Shown here: positions 51,423-62,191 of the stretch, one piece after another | Position numbering within the stretch: the stretch's first letter is position 1 | Layout: each line of letters opens with the position of its first letter | Source of the DNA: Zhihengliuella sp. ISTPL4 | Lineage (GTDB): Bacteria; Actinomycetota; Actinomycetes; Actinomycetales; Microbacteriaceae | Direction of reading: 5' to 3' | NCBI RefSeq assembly: GCF_002848265.1 | Contig: NZ_CP025422.1 | Coordinates: forward strand, 2,138,727-2,202,726 | Length of the DNA: 64,000 nucleotides | Position numbers and translations under genes: made by a program | Notes under the pieces: generated by a model | Databases searched by the model: none | Told to the model about the DNA's origin: nothing | What the model saw: only the letters and a program-made list of their open reading frames with translations

Positions 51423-52222
51423 CCTTCCTCCTCCCCGAGCGATCCGGTCACTCCCGCCGCCGTGGCCCACTTCAGGAAGGTGCGCGCGAAGGCCTCGTCG
51501 CTCTGCTGCGACCACTCCAGCACCGGACGCCAGCCCAGCTCCGTATAAGAGGAGTCCGGACGCGCGGCGTTCGGATCACCGCGGTCCTCCCATCGGACGA
51601 CGGGGCTGAACACGGAGCGCGTCTGCACGGCGATCACCTCGCCGTCGTCCGACCACAGGGCTCTGGCCGCCTGGGTGGCGTAGGAGGAGGTGTAGTTCGT
51701 GGCACGGATGAAGGCGCGCACCCGCGCCGGGTCGGCGTCCGCGGTCGCGAGCAGCGCCTCGTTGAGCGGGACGAGATCGCCGTCGTCGTGGAAGTTCTCC
51801 GCAGCGATCTGCTTCTGCTCCTCCGTGAGACGACCGTAGGAGGTCATGAGCTGCTCGGCGCCGATCACCGTGAGCTGCTTGCGCAGCACCCGCCGATACG
51901 GTTCGGCCAGCTCGATCGACGTGACGTCGACCCACTTCGTCTCGACGCGCTCGCCATCCGGCTTCTCCACCCAGGCGCGGATCCACAGGTTGCGGTCAGC
52001 GCTGGCGGGGTCGGGGGCGAAGATGCGGTAGTCCTGCAAGAAGTACGGCCGGATGTAGGCGTCGGCTGCGCGTCCGGGCAGAGCGTCGTACTTGATGTCC
52101 GCGGACGGGACGTTGAAGATCGCGGTGAGCGCGATGTGCGTCGCGGCGAGCGCGAGCGCGACCGCGGTCACGACCTTCGCCGCCGCCGGCAGCGTGCCGG
52201 TCGTCTGCGGGCTCCGAGTCAT
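51419..52222 (-). CDS. DUF5819 family protein (SdpA-like)
   Basis: A 267-residue protein with one N-terminal hydrophobic helix (VVTAVALALAATHIALTAIF) and an extracytoplasmic domain with the family phrase YFLQDYRIFAPDPASADRNLWIRAWV. GAGGAGAGGA precedes the ATG. Proteins with this phrase regularly pair with HTTM membrane proteins, analogous to SdpA-SdpB. It starts just downstream of a strong hairpin that ends the surface-protein gene and is coupled by ATGA to the HTTM gene. Confidence 0.8.
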   Translation of the reverse strand: MTRSPQTTGTLPAAAKVVTAVALALAATHIALTAIFNVPSADIKYDALPGRAADAYIRPYFLQDYRIFAPDPASADRNLWIRAWVEKPDGERVETKWVDVTSIELAEPYRRVLRKQLTVIGAEQLMTSYGRLTEEQKQIAAENFHDDGDLVPLNEALLATADADPARVRAFIRATNYTSSYATQAARALWSDDGEVIAVQTRSVFSPVVRWEDRGDPNAARPDSSYTELGWRPVLEWSQQSDEAFARTFLKWATAAGVTGSLGEEEG

Positions 52223-52255
52223 CGATGTCCTCTCCTCATGGTGCGGCGGAGACGA

Positions 52256-52295
52256 TCGGTGGCGCCCGGGCCTGGGGGAACCCGGACGCCACCGA
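52256..52295 (-). terminator. Terminator hairpin of the surface-protein gene
   Basis: TCGGTGGCG (52256-52264) pairs with CGCCACCGA (52287-52295), with a further CCGGG/CCCGG stem inside. It begins ten bases after the minus-strand stop at 52305. There is no U tract, as usual in high-GC Actinobacteria. Confidence 0.65.
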
Positions 52296-52304
52296 CGATG
52301 TCGC

Positions 52305-55300
52305 TCACGTCTTCGACGTCACCGACATCCGCCTCCGTCGCGCACTGGCGGCGAGGATTGCACCGGCCATCATGAGCATCACGCTCCAGGCCAGGAAGGA
52401 ACCGGAGTCGCCACCCGTGGTCGCGAGACCGGAAGCCGACGCCACCACCTGGAACGAGGTGGAGACCGCTCCGGACTCGGCCCCGGTGAGCGTCACCGTG
52501 TGAGTACCGAGATCCTGCGTCGACGGGATCGTCCAGGTGAAGGTCACCTCGCCCGCCGCATTCGCGACCTGGGTGCCGAGATCGATCGGCGCGGACCGCA
52601 TGACTCCCGTCACGACCTCACCCGGCGCGAACCCGGTGCCCGTCACCGACTGGCTCTCGCCCCGCTCCCGCACCGGGTGCAGGATCGTGATGCCGAGCTC
52701 GCCGTCCGGGTCGTTCCCGGTGTCGGTACCCGTATCGGTCCCGGTGTCGGTGTCGGTCCCGGTGTCGGTGTCGGTGTCGGTCCCGGTTCCGGTGTCGGTG
52801 TCGGTTCCGGGATCCGTGTCCGTCCCGCTGCCGGGATCTGCACTCGTATCGGTGTCCGTGTCCGTTCCGGTGTCCGTTCCCGGGTCCGTGCCGGTGTCCG
52901 TACCCGGATCCGTCCCGGTGTCCGTGTCCGTGCCGGTGTCCGTACCCGTGTCCGTTCCGGTGTCCGTGTCCGTGCCGGTATCCGTACCCGGGTCCGTCCC
53001 GGTGTCCGTTCCCGGGTCCGTGCCGGTGTCCGTACCCGTGTCCGTTCCGGTGTCCGTGTCCGTGCCGGTATCCGTACCCGGATCCGTCCCGGTGTCCGTG
53101 TCCGTGCCGGTGTCCGTACCCGTGTCCGTTCCGGTGTCCGTGTCCGTGCCGGTATCCGTACCCGGGTCCGTGCCGGTGTCCGTACCCGGATCCGTCCCGG
53201 TGTCCGTGTCCGTTCCGGTGTCCGTTCCCGGGTCCGTGCCCGTGTCGGTGTCGGTGCCCACGGCCGAGACGACGAGGGCCGCGTCCACGGTGTTCCCGTT
53301 CGCGTCCGTGCCGACCACGATGTAGTCGCCCGGCTCGGCATCGCTCGGGATCGCGAGCGTCGTACCCGCCGGAACCGCCCCGGCATCGTCCGTCGTGATC
53401 GTCACCGGAGTGCCCACCGCGGTACCGCTGGTGCTCTCGAGCCGGAAGGTCACCTCGGTGAGCGGCGGCCACTCGCCGGACGTGATCGCGGTCGTCGCTC
53501 CCGGTGCGACCGGGCTGGTCACCTCGAGAGTGGGAGTCCACGCCTCCACGGCGAGCACATCCTCACCGGAGTTGCCGTCGGTATCGGTACCGACGACGGT
53601 GTACTCGCCGGGGGCGGCGTCCGCCGGAATCACGACCGTCGTGCCGGCCGGGATGTCCCCGTCAGCGTCGGTCGTGACCGTCACAGGAGCCCCCACGGGA
53701 TCGCCGGACTCGTCCTGCAGCTGGAACGTGACCTCCGTGCTCGGCGGCCAGCCTCCCGAGGTGATCGTCGTCGGCTGTCCCGGCTTCACCGGCCCGGAGG
53801 CCTCGATCGTGGGCGTCCACGGGGCGACGACGAGCGCGTCTTCGCCGGTGATGCCCTCGACGCCGGTGCCGACGACCGTGTAGTCGCCCGGCGCGGTGCC
53901 CGTCGGAACCGTCACCGCGGTGCCGGCCGGGATGTTCCCGTCGGCATCCGTGGGTACCGTCACGGGTGAGCCCACCGGTTCGCCCTCCGCGTTCTCGAGC
54001 TGGAACGTGACCTCGGTGTTCGGCGGCCATCCCCCGGAGGCGACGGTCGTGGTCTGACCGGGCTTGACGGGGGTCGAGGCCTCGACCGTCGGCGTCCACG
54101 GCGCGACGGTCAGCGGACCCTCCGCGGTGTCCCCCTCGCCGATACCGACGACGACGTAGTCACCCGGGGTGGTCGAGATGGGGACCGTGAGCGTCGTCCC
54201 GGTCGGGATCGCACCGTCGCCGTCGGTGGTGACCGTCACGGGCTCACCCACGGGCGATCCGTCGGGCGTTTCGATCTGCAGCACGACCTCGACGCCGCTC
54301 GGCCAGCCGCCGGAGGCGACGGTCGTCGTCTCTCCCGGCCGCACCGGGCCGGACGCCGAGAGCACCGGCGTCCCCGGCACCGCGAGCACCGTGAGCGGTC
54401 CTTCCGCGGTGTTGCCGAACTCGTCGAGGCCGATCACGCGGTAGTCGCCGATCGGCGAGCCGTCCGGCACGGTCAGCGTCGTCCCTGCGGGAATCGCGCC
54501 GGCGCCGTCCGTGGTGACCGTCGCGGCCGATCCCACGACCTGGCCTGCCGGGTCCTCGAGCCGGAGCGTGACATCGGCGGACGCCGGCCAGCCGCTCGAC
54601 GTGACCGTCGTCTGCTCGCCGACCGTCACGGGACTGCTCGCCGAGAGCGTCGGCGCGTACGGCTCGACGGCCAGCGGAGCCTCCACCGTGATGCCGTCAG
54701 CCGTCGCGGTCACCGCGTAGTCGCCGGTGGCGGCGGTGTCCGGAACGGCGAGCGTGGTGTCCGCGGGGAACGCGCCGTCCGCGTCGGTCATGACGACGAT
54801 CGGGTCGCCGACGGCGGTGCCCTCCGGGTCCAGCAGTCGGACGGTCACCTCGGTCGAGGCGGGCCACCCGCTCGACGTCAGCGTGGTGGACTGTCCCGGC
54901 TTCACCGGACTCGTCGCCTCCAGCACGGGCGCGATAGCGTTGGGCCCGGCTTCGGCACGAGCGAGCACGAGCGTTCCGACGCCGCCGTCACCGGCGATGT
55001 CGCCGACCGTGAGGACGAACGCTTCCTGGCTGTAGATCGGGCCGTTGTCCGGCTGCACGTTCCCGCGGAGCGAGACGACCCCGTTCAGGAGGTCGACGGC
55101 CGGGTCGATGGCCGTGATGATGCCGTTCACCGCCGTGGTGACCGTCGGGACCACGGTGTTCACGACACCGTTGGTGCCGAGCAGCACGTTGTTGATCGGG
55201 GTCGCGAGCGCCCCGAGGAGCGTGCTGACCGGGATCGTCACCGGCAGGCCGGCCGCCTTCACCGAGATCGTCGCCGAGGCGGTGCCGTTCACGACACTCG

Positions 55301-56471
55301 CCAGCGTCTGGTTGGGAACCGAGACCGTGATGCCGGTGCCGATGTCCACGATCGGCGTCGTGCACGACGGCGCGGTGCCGACGAGACACACGGCTGCGCT
55401 GACATTCAGGGTTGCCGCATTGAGCGTGTTCGTCAGGGTGGTCTGCACGGCCTGCGGCACCGTGCCCAGCAACGCGCCGACGCGATCGATCAAGGCGGTG
55501 AGCACCGGCGCCGAGAGCACTTCCTCGTTCACCGCGAGATTGTTCAGCCCGTGCCCGGCCGCGCTCGTGAGCAGGGCGTCGAGGTCGGCCGTCACGACGC
55601 CGGTGCGGAGGTTCACGGTGACGACACCGTCCGAGAGCGGGGTGTCGAGGATCGTGTTGATCGCCTGGTTCACCTGAGTCGTGATGGTGATGTTCAGCCC
55701 GGGGTTCCCGAGCAGCGGAGCCAGCGCGGCATTGAGCCCCGCAAGAGCGCCGGCCAGGAGACCGTTCGGGCCGGTGAGCGTGTTCACGGCGGCGTCCACC
55801 GTCGACACCACGCCACCCGTGCCGGTGAGCGTGTCGACAAGGCCAGTCACCGCCGGGAGCCGAAGGGCCAGCGTGCCGCCGGAGACGTTGTAGTCGCGGG
55901 TGACCGTGCCGTCTGCGGCGATCGCCGCCTGGGCGCTGATCGCGTTCAACGACACGTCGAGGTCGGCGACCACACCGGTCACAGTCGACCCGAGGAGTCC
56001 CTCGAGGTTGAGGGTCGCGTCGGACGGGTATGCCCCGGCGCCTGTGGTGTCCACGACGCCGGTATCGGAGACCGCGCCGACGGCCGCGCGCGAGGTGCCG
56101 CCGTCACTGGATTGCGAATACTGGTTCACCGCGCCGAGGGCAAGGGCGTCGGTGAGCGGGACGCTGAGTCCGCCCGGTATCTCGAGGTTGAGCGCGTTGA
56201 GCGCGGTCAAGTCGAGTCCACCGGTCGCCGTGTTCGGCTCGGGATTCGTGCCGTCGTGGGAAGTCTCCACCCCCTGCAACGCCACGACATCGTCGAGCGG
56301 CACACCCCCGAGCAGCAGGCTGCCCGAGAGGAACCGCGCACTCGACGTGGATTCGTCTCCGGGTGCTGCGCTCGCCGCCGTCGGCGCGAGTACGCTCCCG
56401 ACGACCACCGCACTGATGGTCGCTACCGCGAAAACCCTGCTCTTACGCAGAGTTCGCCTCCGTTTGAACAT
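52305..56471 (-). CDS. Large repeat-rich surface protein with LATTG sortase signal
   Basis: A 1388-residue protein. AGGAGG lies eight bases before the ATG at 56471. It has a signal peptide ending ASAAPG, then an approximately 480-residue choice-of-anchor-G-type domain (FLSGSLLLGGVPLDD; DYNVSGGTLALRLP). Six tandem modules of about 92 residues follow (SPVKPGQTTTVASGGWPPNTE ... PGDYTVVGT). An approximately 180-residue Thr-Asp-Gly-Pro stalk comes next, then one more Ig-like module, LATTG at 1349-1353, a hydrophobic helix and Arg-rich end. LAxTG is the class E sortase motif, so it should be linked to the cell wall. Its function is probably adhesion or surface structure. Confidence 0.85.
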   Translation of the reverse strand: MFKRRRTLRKSRVFAVATISAVVVGSVLAPTAASAAPGDESTSSARFLSGSLLLGGVPLDDVVALQGVETSHDGTNPEPNTATGGLDLTALNALNLEIPGGLSVPLTDALALGAVNQYSQSSDGGTSRAAVGAVSDTGVVDTTGAGAYPSDATLNLEGLLGSTVTGVVADLDVSLNAISAQAAIAADGTVTRDYNVSGGTLALRLPAVTGLVDTLTGTGGVVSTVDAAVNTLTGPNGLLAGALAGLNAALAPLLGNPGLNITITTQVNQAINTILDTPLSDGVVTVNLRTGVVTADLDALLTSAAGHGLNNLAVNEEVLSAPVLTALIDRVGALLGTVPQAVQTTLTNTLNAATLNVSAAVCLVGTAPSCTTPIVDIGTGITVSVPNQTLASVVNGTASATISVKAAGLPVTIPVSTLLGALATPINNVLLGTNGVVNTVVPTVTTAVNGIITAIDPAVDLLNGVVSLRGNVQPDNGPIYSQEAFVLTVGDIAGDGGVGTLVLARAEAGPNAIAPVLEATSPVKPGQSTTLTSSGWPASTEVTVRLLDPEGTAVGDPIVVMTDADGAFPADTTLAVPDTAATGDYAVTATADGITVEAPLAVEPYAPTLSASSPVTVGEQTTVTSSGWPASADVTLRLEDPAGQVVGSAATVTTDGAGAIPAGTTLTVPDGSPIGDYRVIGLDEFGNTAEGPLTVLAVPGTPVLSASGPVRPGETTTVASGGWPSGVEVVLQIETPDGSPVGEPVTVTTDGDGAIPTGTTLTVPISTTPGDYVVVGIGEGDTAEGPLTVAPWTPTVEASTPVKPGQTTTVASGGWPPNTEVTFQLENAEGEPVGSPVTVPTDADGNIPAGTAVTVPTGTAPGDYTVVGTGVEGITGEDALVVAPWTPTIEASGPVKPGQPTTITSGGWPPSTEVTFQLQDESGDPVGAPVTVTTDADGDIPAGTTVVIPADAAPGEYTVVGTDTDGNSGEDVLAVEAWTPTLEVTSPVAPGATTAITSGEWPPLTEVTFRLESTSGTAVGTPVTITTDDAGAVPAGTTLAIPSDAEPGDYIVVGTDANGNTVDAALVVSAVGTDTDTGTDPGTDTGTDTDTGTDPGTDTGTDPGTDTGTDTDTGTDTGTDTGTDTDTGTDPGTDTGTDTDTGTDTGTDTGTDPGTDTGTDPGTDTGTDTDTGTDTGTDTGTDTDTGTDPGTDTGTDPGTDTGTDTDTDTSADPGSGTDTDPGTDTDTGTGTDTDTDTGTDTDTGTDTGTDTGNDPDGELGITILHPVRERGESQSVTGTGFAPGEVVTGVMRSAPIDLGTQVANAAGEVTFTWTIPSTQDLGTHTVTLTGAESGAVSTSFQVVASASGLATTGGDSGSFLAWSVMLMMAGAILAASARRRRMSVTSKT
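52714..53257 (-). repeat. Tandem repeat tract coding for a Thr-Asp stalk
   Basis: About 540 bases of short imperfect repeats (units like GTGTCCGTGCCGGTGTCCGT) code, on the minus strand, for GTDTDTGTDPGTD-type repeats. Synonymous variation between units is limited to a few bases, so recent slippage or recombination is likely and length may vary among strains. Confidence 0.85.
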
Positions 56472-56524
56472 TTCCTGCCCTCCTGTGATTTCGAACCGAG
56501 TTCGAGTCACTGGCCCCCCCAGGA

Positions 56525-56542
56525 ACCGGCAACGTTGCCGGT
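56525..56542. promoter_or_regulatory. 18-bp perfect palindrome in the 5' region of the surface-protein gene
   Basis: ACCGGCAACGTTGCCGGT is a perfect dyad 54 bases upstream of the start of the surface-protein gene. A second inverted repeat TCGAAC-CGA-GTTCGA lies at 56491-56505. Either could be a regulator site or an RNA stem. Confidence 0.4.
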
Positions 56543-56722
56543 CAGGCGCAAGTAAGGATTGTCTACGGCACGTTCACAGGAATATCCAGTCCGGACACGC
56601 ATTCTTTTTTCGGCATGCGGAAGGCGGCGGTCGCCTGGCACTCATTCCCAAACGCGTATACGGCCTGCTGAGAGGGGGAAACTTCCCGCCGCCCACGGGA
56701 GGAACGGGCCGCGAGAGCGGAG

Positions 56723-58753
<2,031 letters not shown>

Positions 58754-58759
58754 CCCTCC

Positions 58760-58765
58760 AGCGTA
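58760..58765 (-). promoter_or_regulatory. -10 hexamer TACGCT, leaderless start of recQ
   Basis: Minus-strand TACGCT, six bases (GGAGGG), then the ATG at 58753. The GGAGGG touches the start codon and is too close to act as a normal ribosome site. Confidence 0.5.
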
Positions 58766-58858
58766 ATCACCCCGGCGGACAGCGGCACGGCGACGTCCAC
58801 AGACCCGTGCGCCCGATCCCGGGCGTAGGTTGGTTCCAGACGCCGAAGGAGCATCCCG

Positions 58859-59227
58859 ATGACCGACATCACCTTGACCCGCAACGACGAAGCCTCCCGC
58901 TACGAGATCCGTTCCGATGAGGTGCTGGCCGGGTTCGCGGAGTTCGACACCCGCCCCGGCGCGATCCGCTTCCTGCACACCGAGATCGACCCGGCCTTCC
59001 AGGGGCAGGGCCTCGCTGGCACGCTCGCCGCGGCGGCACTGACCGACGTGGCGTCGACGGGCGACGCGATCGTGCCGCTCTGCCCCTACATCGCGAAGTA
59101 CCTCGAGACGCACGAGGTGCCCGGCGCCGAGATCCGCTGGCCGCAGCGCCCGGGCTCGACGGCGGACGCCCCGGTGCAGAAAGAGTCGGCCGGCGCGGAC
59201 GAGGACCCCACGGGCAGGGCGGAATGA
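58859..59227 (+). CDS. Small GNAT-like acetyltransferase (YjdJ type)
   Basis: A 122-residue protein with AAGGAG before the ATG. The core of about 90 residues has the short COG2388-type GNAT pattern: FLHTEIDPAFQGQGLAGTLAAAAL (acetyl-CoA loop) and a C-terminal CPYIAKYLETHE. The last 25 residues are a charged extension. Such proteins probably acetylate small molecules or proteins; the substrate is unknown. It overlaps the pirin gene by four bases. Confidence 0.85.
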   Translation: MTDITLTRNDEASRYEIRSDEVLAGFAEFDTRPGAIRFLHTEIDPAFQGQGLAGTLAAAALTDVASTGDAIVPLCPYIAKYLETHEVPGAEIRWPQRPGSTADAPVQKESAGADEDPTGRAE

Positions 59228-60141
59228 TCGGGCAGCGCCGGATCGTCCTCGAGCCGCGGGCGGTGCCGCTCGGCGGTGTGCGCGGCATGGAGGTGCTGCG
59301 GGTGCTGCCTCATCGCAACCTCCCCACCATCGGGGCGTGGTGCTTTCTCGACCGGTTCGGCCCGGCCGAGACCCGGATGCGGGTCGAGCCGCACCCGCAT
59401 ATCGGCCTGCAGACGGTGACCTGGCCTCTCGTCGGGGAGATCCGCCACCGCGATTCGCTGGGCAGCGACGCCGACCTCCGGCGCGGTCAGCTCAACCTCA
59501 TGACCGCCGGCAACGGCATCTCGCACTCGGAGTACTCCATCGGCGACGAGCCTGTCCCGCTCGACGCCCTGCAGTTCTGGGTCGTGCTCCCCGAGTCCGC
59601 GCGCCACGGAGAGGGTGGCTTCGAGCGACACACCGACCTGCCGACCACGACCCTCTCGGCCGCGAGCGGCTCGGCAGCCACGGCCACGGTGGTGCTCGGC
59701 GAGTTCGCGGGCCTGCGCTCGCCCGCGACGGTGCACACCCCGATCGTCGGGGCGGAGATCGTCGTGCCGGCCGGGACCACCGTGCGCCTGCCGCTGCGGT
59801 CGGAGTGGGAGCACGCGCTGCTCCTCGTCGAGGGTGATGCCGCCGTCCCCGAGCACGCGATGACCCGCAACGACATGCTCTACCTGGGCGATTCCCGCGA
59901 CGTCGTCGAGGTGACCAGCAGCGAGGGCGGCCTGTTGTTCCTCCTGGGCGGCGAGCCCTTCGAGGACGAGATCGTCATGTGGTGGAACTTCGCAGGGCGC
60001 TCGCACGACGAGATCGCCGCTGCCCGCGAGGACTGGGAAGCTGCGTCCGCGCGCTTCGGCGTCGTCGAGGGGCACGACCAGCGCATTCCTGCACCTCCCC
60101 TGCCTCCCGTGCGCCTGATGCCGCGCAGCCGCACCCTCTGA
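59224..60141 (+). CDS. Pirin family protein
   Basis: A 305-residue bicupin. Metal ligands match pirin: two His in PHPHIGLQTVTW, then MTAGNGISHSEY with His and Glu. The C-terminal cupin includes SRDVVEVTS and LLFLLGGEPFEDEIVMWWNF. Some pirins oxidise quercetin or modulate redox metabolism. It is coupled to the GNAT-like gene by ATGA. After it lies an extragenic repeat pair and the end of a converging operon. Confidence 0.92.
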   Translation: MIGQRRIVLEPRAVPLGGVRGMEVLRVLPHRNLPTIGAWCFLDRFGPAETRMRVEPHPHIGLQTVTWPLVGEIRHRDSLGSDADLRRGQLNLMTAGNGISHSEYSIGDEPVPLDALQFWVVLPESARHGEGGFERHTDLPTTTLSAASGSAATATVVLGEFAGLRSPATVHTPIVGAEIVVPAGTTVRLPLRSEWEHALLLVEGDAAVPEHAMTRNDMLYLGDSRDVVEVTSSEGGLLFLLGGEPFEDEIVMWWNFAGRSHDEIAAAREDWEAASARFGVVEGHDQRIPAPPLPPVRLMPRSRTL

Positions 60142-60162
60142 CCCTCCCGCCAACTGGCCCTC

Positions 60163-60340
60163 GCGCCAACACAGGCGCTCGCGCTGATTCAGGCACTTCC
60201 TGGTGCAGGAGCCTGCTCCCGCGCGGCCGCCTGTCCCCGCGCGAAACCCGGGGGGCGCGCGCCAGCACAGGCGCTCGCGCTGATACAGGCACTTCCTGGT
60301 GCGGGAGCCTGCTCCCGCGCGGCCGCCTGTCCCCGCGCGA
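60163..60340. repeat. Pair of 82-bp extragenic direct repeats with internal palindromes
   Basis: Two copies (60163-60244 and 60259-60340) with a 96-bp period and three mismatches lie between converging pirin and symporter genes. Each has outer arms ACAGGCG / CGCCTGT and an inner GGAG-CCTG-CTCC hairpin; in the second copy the inner stem is seven bases perfect. They may act as a two-way terminator or be a REP-like element. Confidence 0.75.
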
Positions 60341-60365
60341 GCGAGAGAGAAGAGAGAGGAGGGGC

Positions 60366-61820
60366 TCAGGCGCGGTCGGGGGTGTGCACGCGAGCGAGGA
60401 AGCGGTCCGTGCGGGGCGAGGGTCGAGGGTCGAGCAGGGACACGGCGACCATGACCCCGGTCGCCAGCGGGATCGTCCAGGCGGCGGGCTGCGCGAGGTA
60501 GGGCGCCGCGATGCCGACGCCGTCCACCGCGGCGTGCACGAGCAGCGCGAGGCCGGTCGCCACACCGCCGCACACCATGCCTGCGACCGCCCCGCGCGCG
60601 GTGAGGCCCCGCCACCACACGCCCAGCAGCACCACGGGCGACAGCGTCGACGCCGCCACGACGAAGACCACCCCCACGCTCGACACGAGTCCCGCGGGAA
60701 CCGTGAGGAGCGCGACCCCCAGCGGCACGAGCGCGCACAGCACCGCGGACAGCCGGAAGGAGCGCACGGAGCCGGAGAAGACGTCCTGACTGATGACGCC
60801 CGCGAGCGAGACCACGAGCCCGGCCGAGGTCGCCAGGAACGCGGCGAAGGCCCCGGCGACGATGAGCGCCGTCAGCACCTCGCCGGCAAGCCCCGGGAAC
60901 ACTCGCGATGGCAGCTGCAGCACCACGGTGTCCGCGACTCCCGGCCGCGCGAGGTCGGGGGCGGCGATCCGCGCCAGGAGTCCCATCGCGCTCGACACGG
61001 CGTAGAACGCGCTCACCATGGCGATGACGATCACGGTGGTCCGCCGCGCGGAGGCTCCGGTCGGGCTCGTGTAGAACCGCACCAGGACGTGCGGCAGCCC
61101 CATCGTGCCGAGGAGGAGGGCGAGCAGCAGTGACGCGGTCTCGTAGGCGTCGAAGCCGGACGGCCCGGCCTCCGCGGGGAAGACGAGGGCGGGATCGAAG
61201 TCGTGCGGACCGCCGCTCAGGGCGAAAGCGATGCACACCACCGGCACGAGCAGCGCCGTGAGCTTGAGCCAGTACTGGAACGCCTGCACGAAGGTGATCG
61301 CGCGCATGCCGCCCGCGGCGACCGCCGCCGCCACGAGCACCGCGATGGTCACGGCTCCGACCCACTCCGGCAGCCCGGCGACCACGACGAGAGTGATGCC
61401 GGCACCGTGCAGCTGCGGCACGATGTAGAGCCAGCCGATGATGAGCACCGCGAGGCTCGTGACGCGGCGCGCGACCGTGGAGTCGAGCCGGGCCTCGACG
61501 AAGTCCGGGATCGTGTACGCCCCGCTCCGGCGCAGCGGCGCGGCCACGAACACGAGCACGAGCAGGTACCCCGCGGCGTATCCGATCGGGAACCAGAACC
61601 CCCGAGCGCCGTCCAGCAGCACCAGCCCGGAGAGGCCGAGGAAGGTGCCCGCCGACAGGTACTCGCCGCTGATCGCCGACGCGTTCCAGACCGGTCGCAC
61701 CGTGCGCGATGCCACGAAGAAATCGCTCGTCGTCCGCGACACGCGCAGCCCGTACACGCCGATGAGGAGAGTGGCGATCACGACCAGGGCGACGCCGACG
61801 AGGTCGAGCACGGCGTTCAT
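60366..61820 (-). CDS. Sodium/solute symporter, acetate-permease type
   Basis: A 484-residue SSS-family transporter with about 13 helices. Family marks are TTSDFFVASRTVRPVWNASA, SAGTFLGLSG, and LGTMGLPHVLVRFYTSP, the last being typical of ActP-like cation/acetate symporters. The ATG at 61820 overlaps the DUF485 gene stop. A DUF485 partner and a LytS/LytTR pair precede it, so it probably imports acetate, pyruvate or another small organic acid and is controlled by that system. Confidence 0.9.
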   Translation of the reverse strand: MNAVLDLVGVALVVIATLLIGVYGLRVSRTTSDFFVASRTVRPVWNASAISGEYLSAGTFLGLSGLVLLDGARGFWFPIGYAAGYLLVLVFVAAPLRRSGAYTIPDFVEARLDSTVARRVTSLAVLIIGWLYIVPQLHGAGITLVVVAGLPEWVGAVTIAVLVAAAVAAGGMRAITFVQAFQYWLKLTALLVPVVCIAFALSGGPHDFDPALVFPAEAGPSGFDAYETASLLLALLLGTMGLPHVLVRFYTSPTGASARRTTVIVIAMVSAFYAVSSAMGLLARIAAPDLARPGVADTVVLQLPSRVFPGLAGEVLTALIVAGAFAAFLATSAGLVVSLAGVISQDVFSGSVRSFRLSAVLCALVPLGVALLTVPAGLVSSVGVVFVVAASTLSPVVLLGVWWRGLTARGAVAGMVCGGVATGLALLVHAAVDGVGIAAPYLAQPAAWTIPLATGVMVAVSLLDPRPSPRTDRFLARVHTPDRA

Positions 61821-62191
61821 TCGCGGTCCCGCAGGGCGCGGTACCGCCGCTCGTTGCGGACCGCCGTGCGCGCGTACAGCACCGCGAACACGAGGATCAC
61901 GGGGTAGAACGCGAAGGCCTGAAGCAGCCACGACAGCGGCAGTCCCCCGAGGACGACGGCGTCGATCTCGGGGATGAGCGCGATCCCGAGCGCCAGAGCG
62001 ACGACGACCACCACGAATCCGGCGACGGTGCCCAGGGCGAGCCGGAGCTGGCTGCGCATGAGGGCGCGGGCGTAGACGGCATCGGCCTCCGCGACCGGAG
62101 CTCCGGGCAGCGCGATCCCCCTCGTCGCGGCGGAGGAGCGGCGGGGCGCGGCGTCCGCGGTGACCCGCACCCGCTTGGGTGCCTCGGTCAT
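61817..62191 (-). CDS. DUF485-like small membrane protein
   Basis: A 124-residue protein: basic N-terminus, two hydrophobic helices (about 55-75 and 85-108) and a basic C-terminus (RNERRYRALRDRE). Size and pairing match DUF485 proteins such as YjcH, encoded with ActP-type symporters. It is coupled to both the response regulator and the symporter by four-base overlaps. It probably aids assembly or activity of the transporter. Confidence 0.8.
   Translation of the reverse strand: MTEAPKRVRVTADAAPRRSSAATRGIALPGAPVAEADAVYARALMRSQLRLALGTVAGFVVVVVALALGIALIPEIDAVVLGGLPLSWLLQAFAFYPVILVFAVLYARTAVRNERRYRALRDRE

Noticed and set aside
52714..53257. Possible CRISPR array
   Set aside because: Repeats are short, contiguous and in frame within a gene; there are no unique spacers or cas genes.
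52537..53325. Plus-strand frame coding SVPVSV repeats
   Set aside because: It is the reverse reading of the Thr-Asp repeat tract and has no start signal or known family.
60163..60340. Possible CRISPR array or transposon ends
   Set aside because: Only two direct copies, no spacer of regular size, no transposase and no target duplication.
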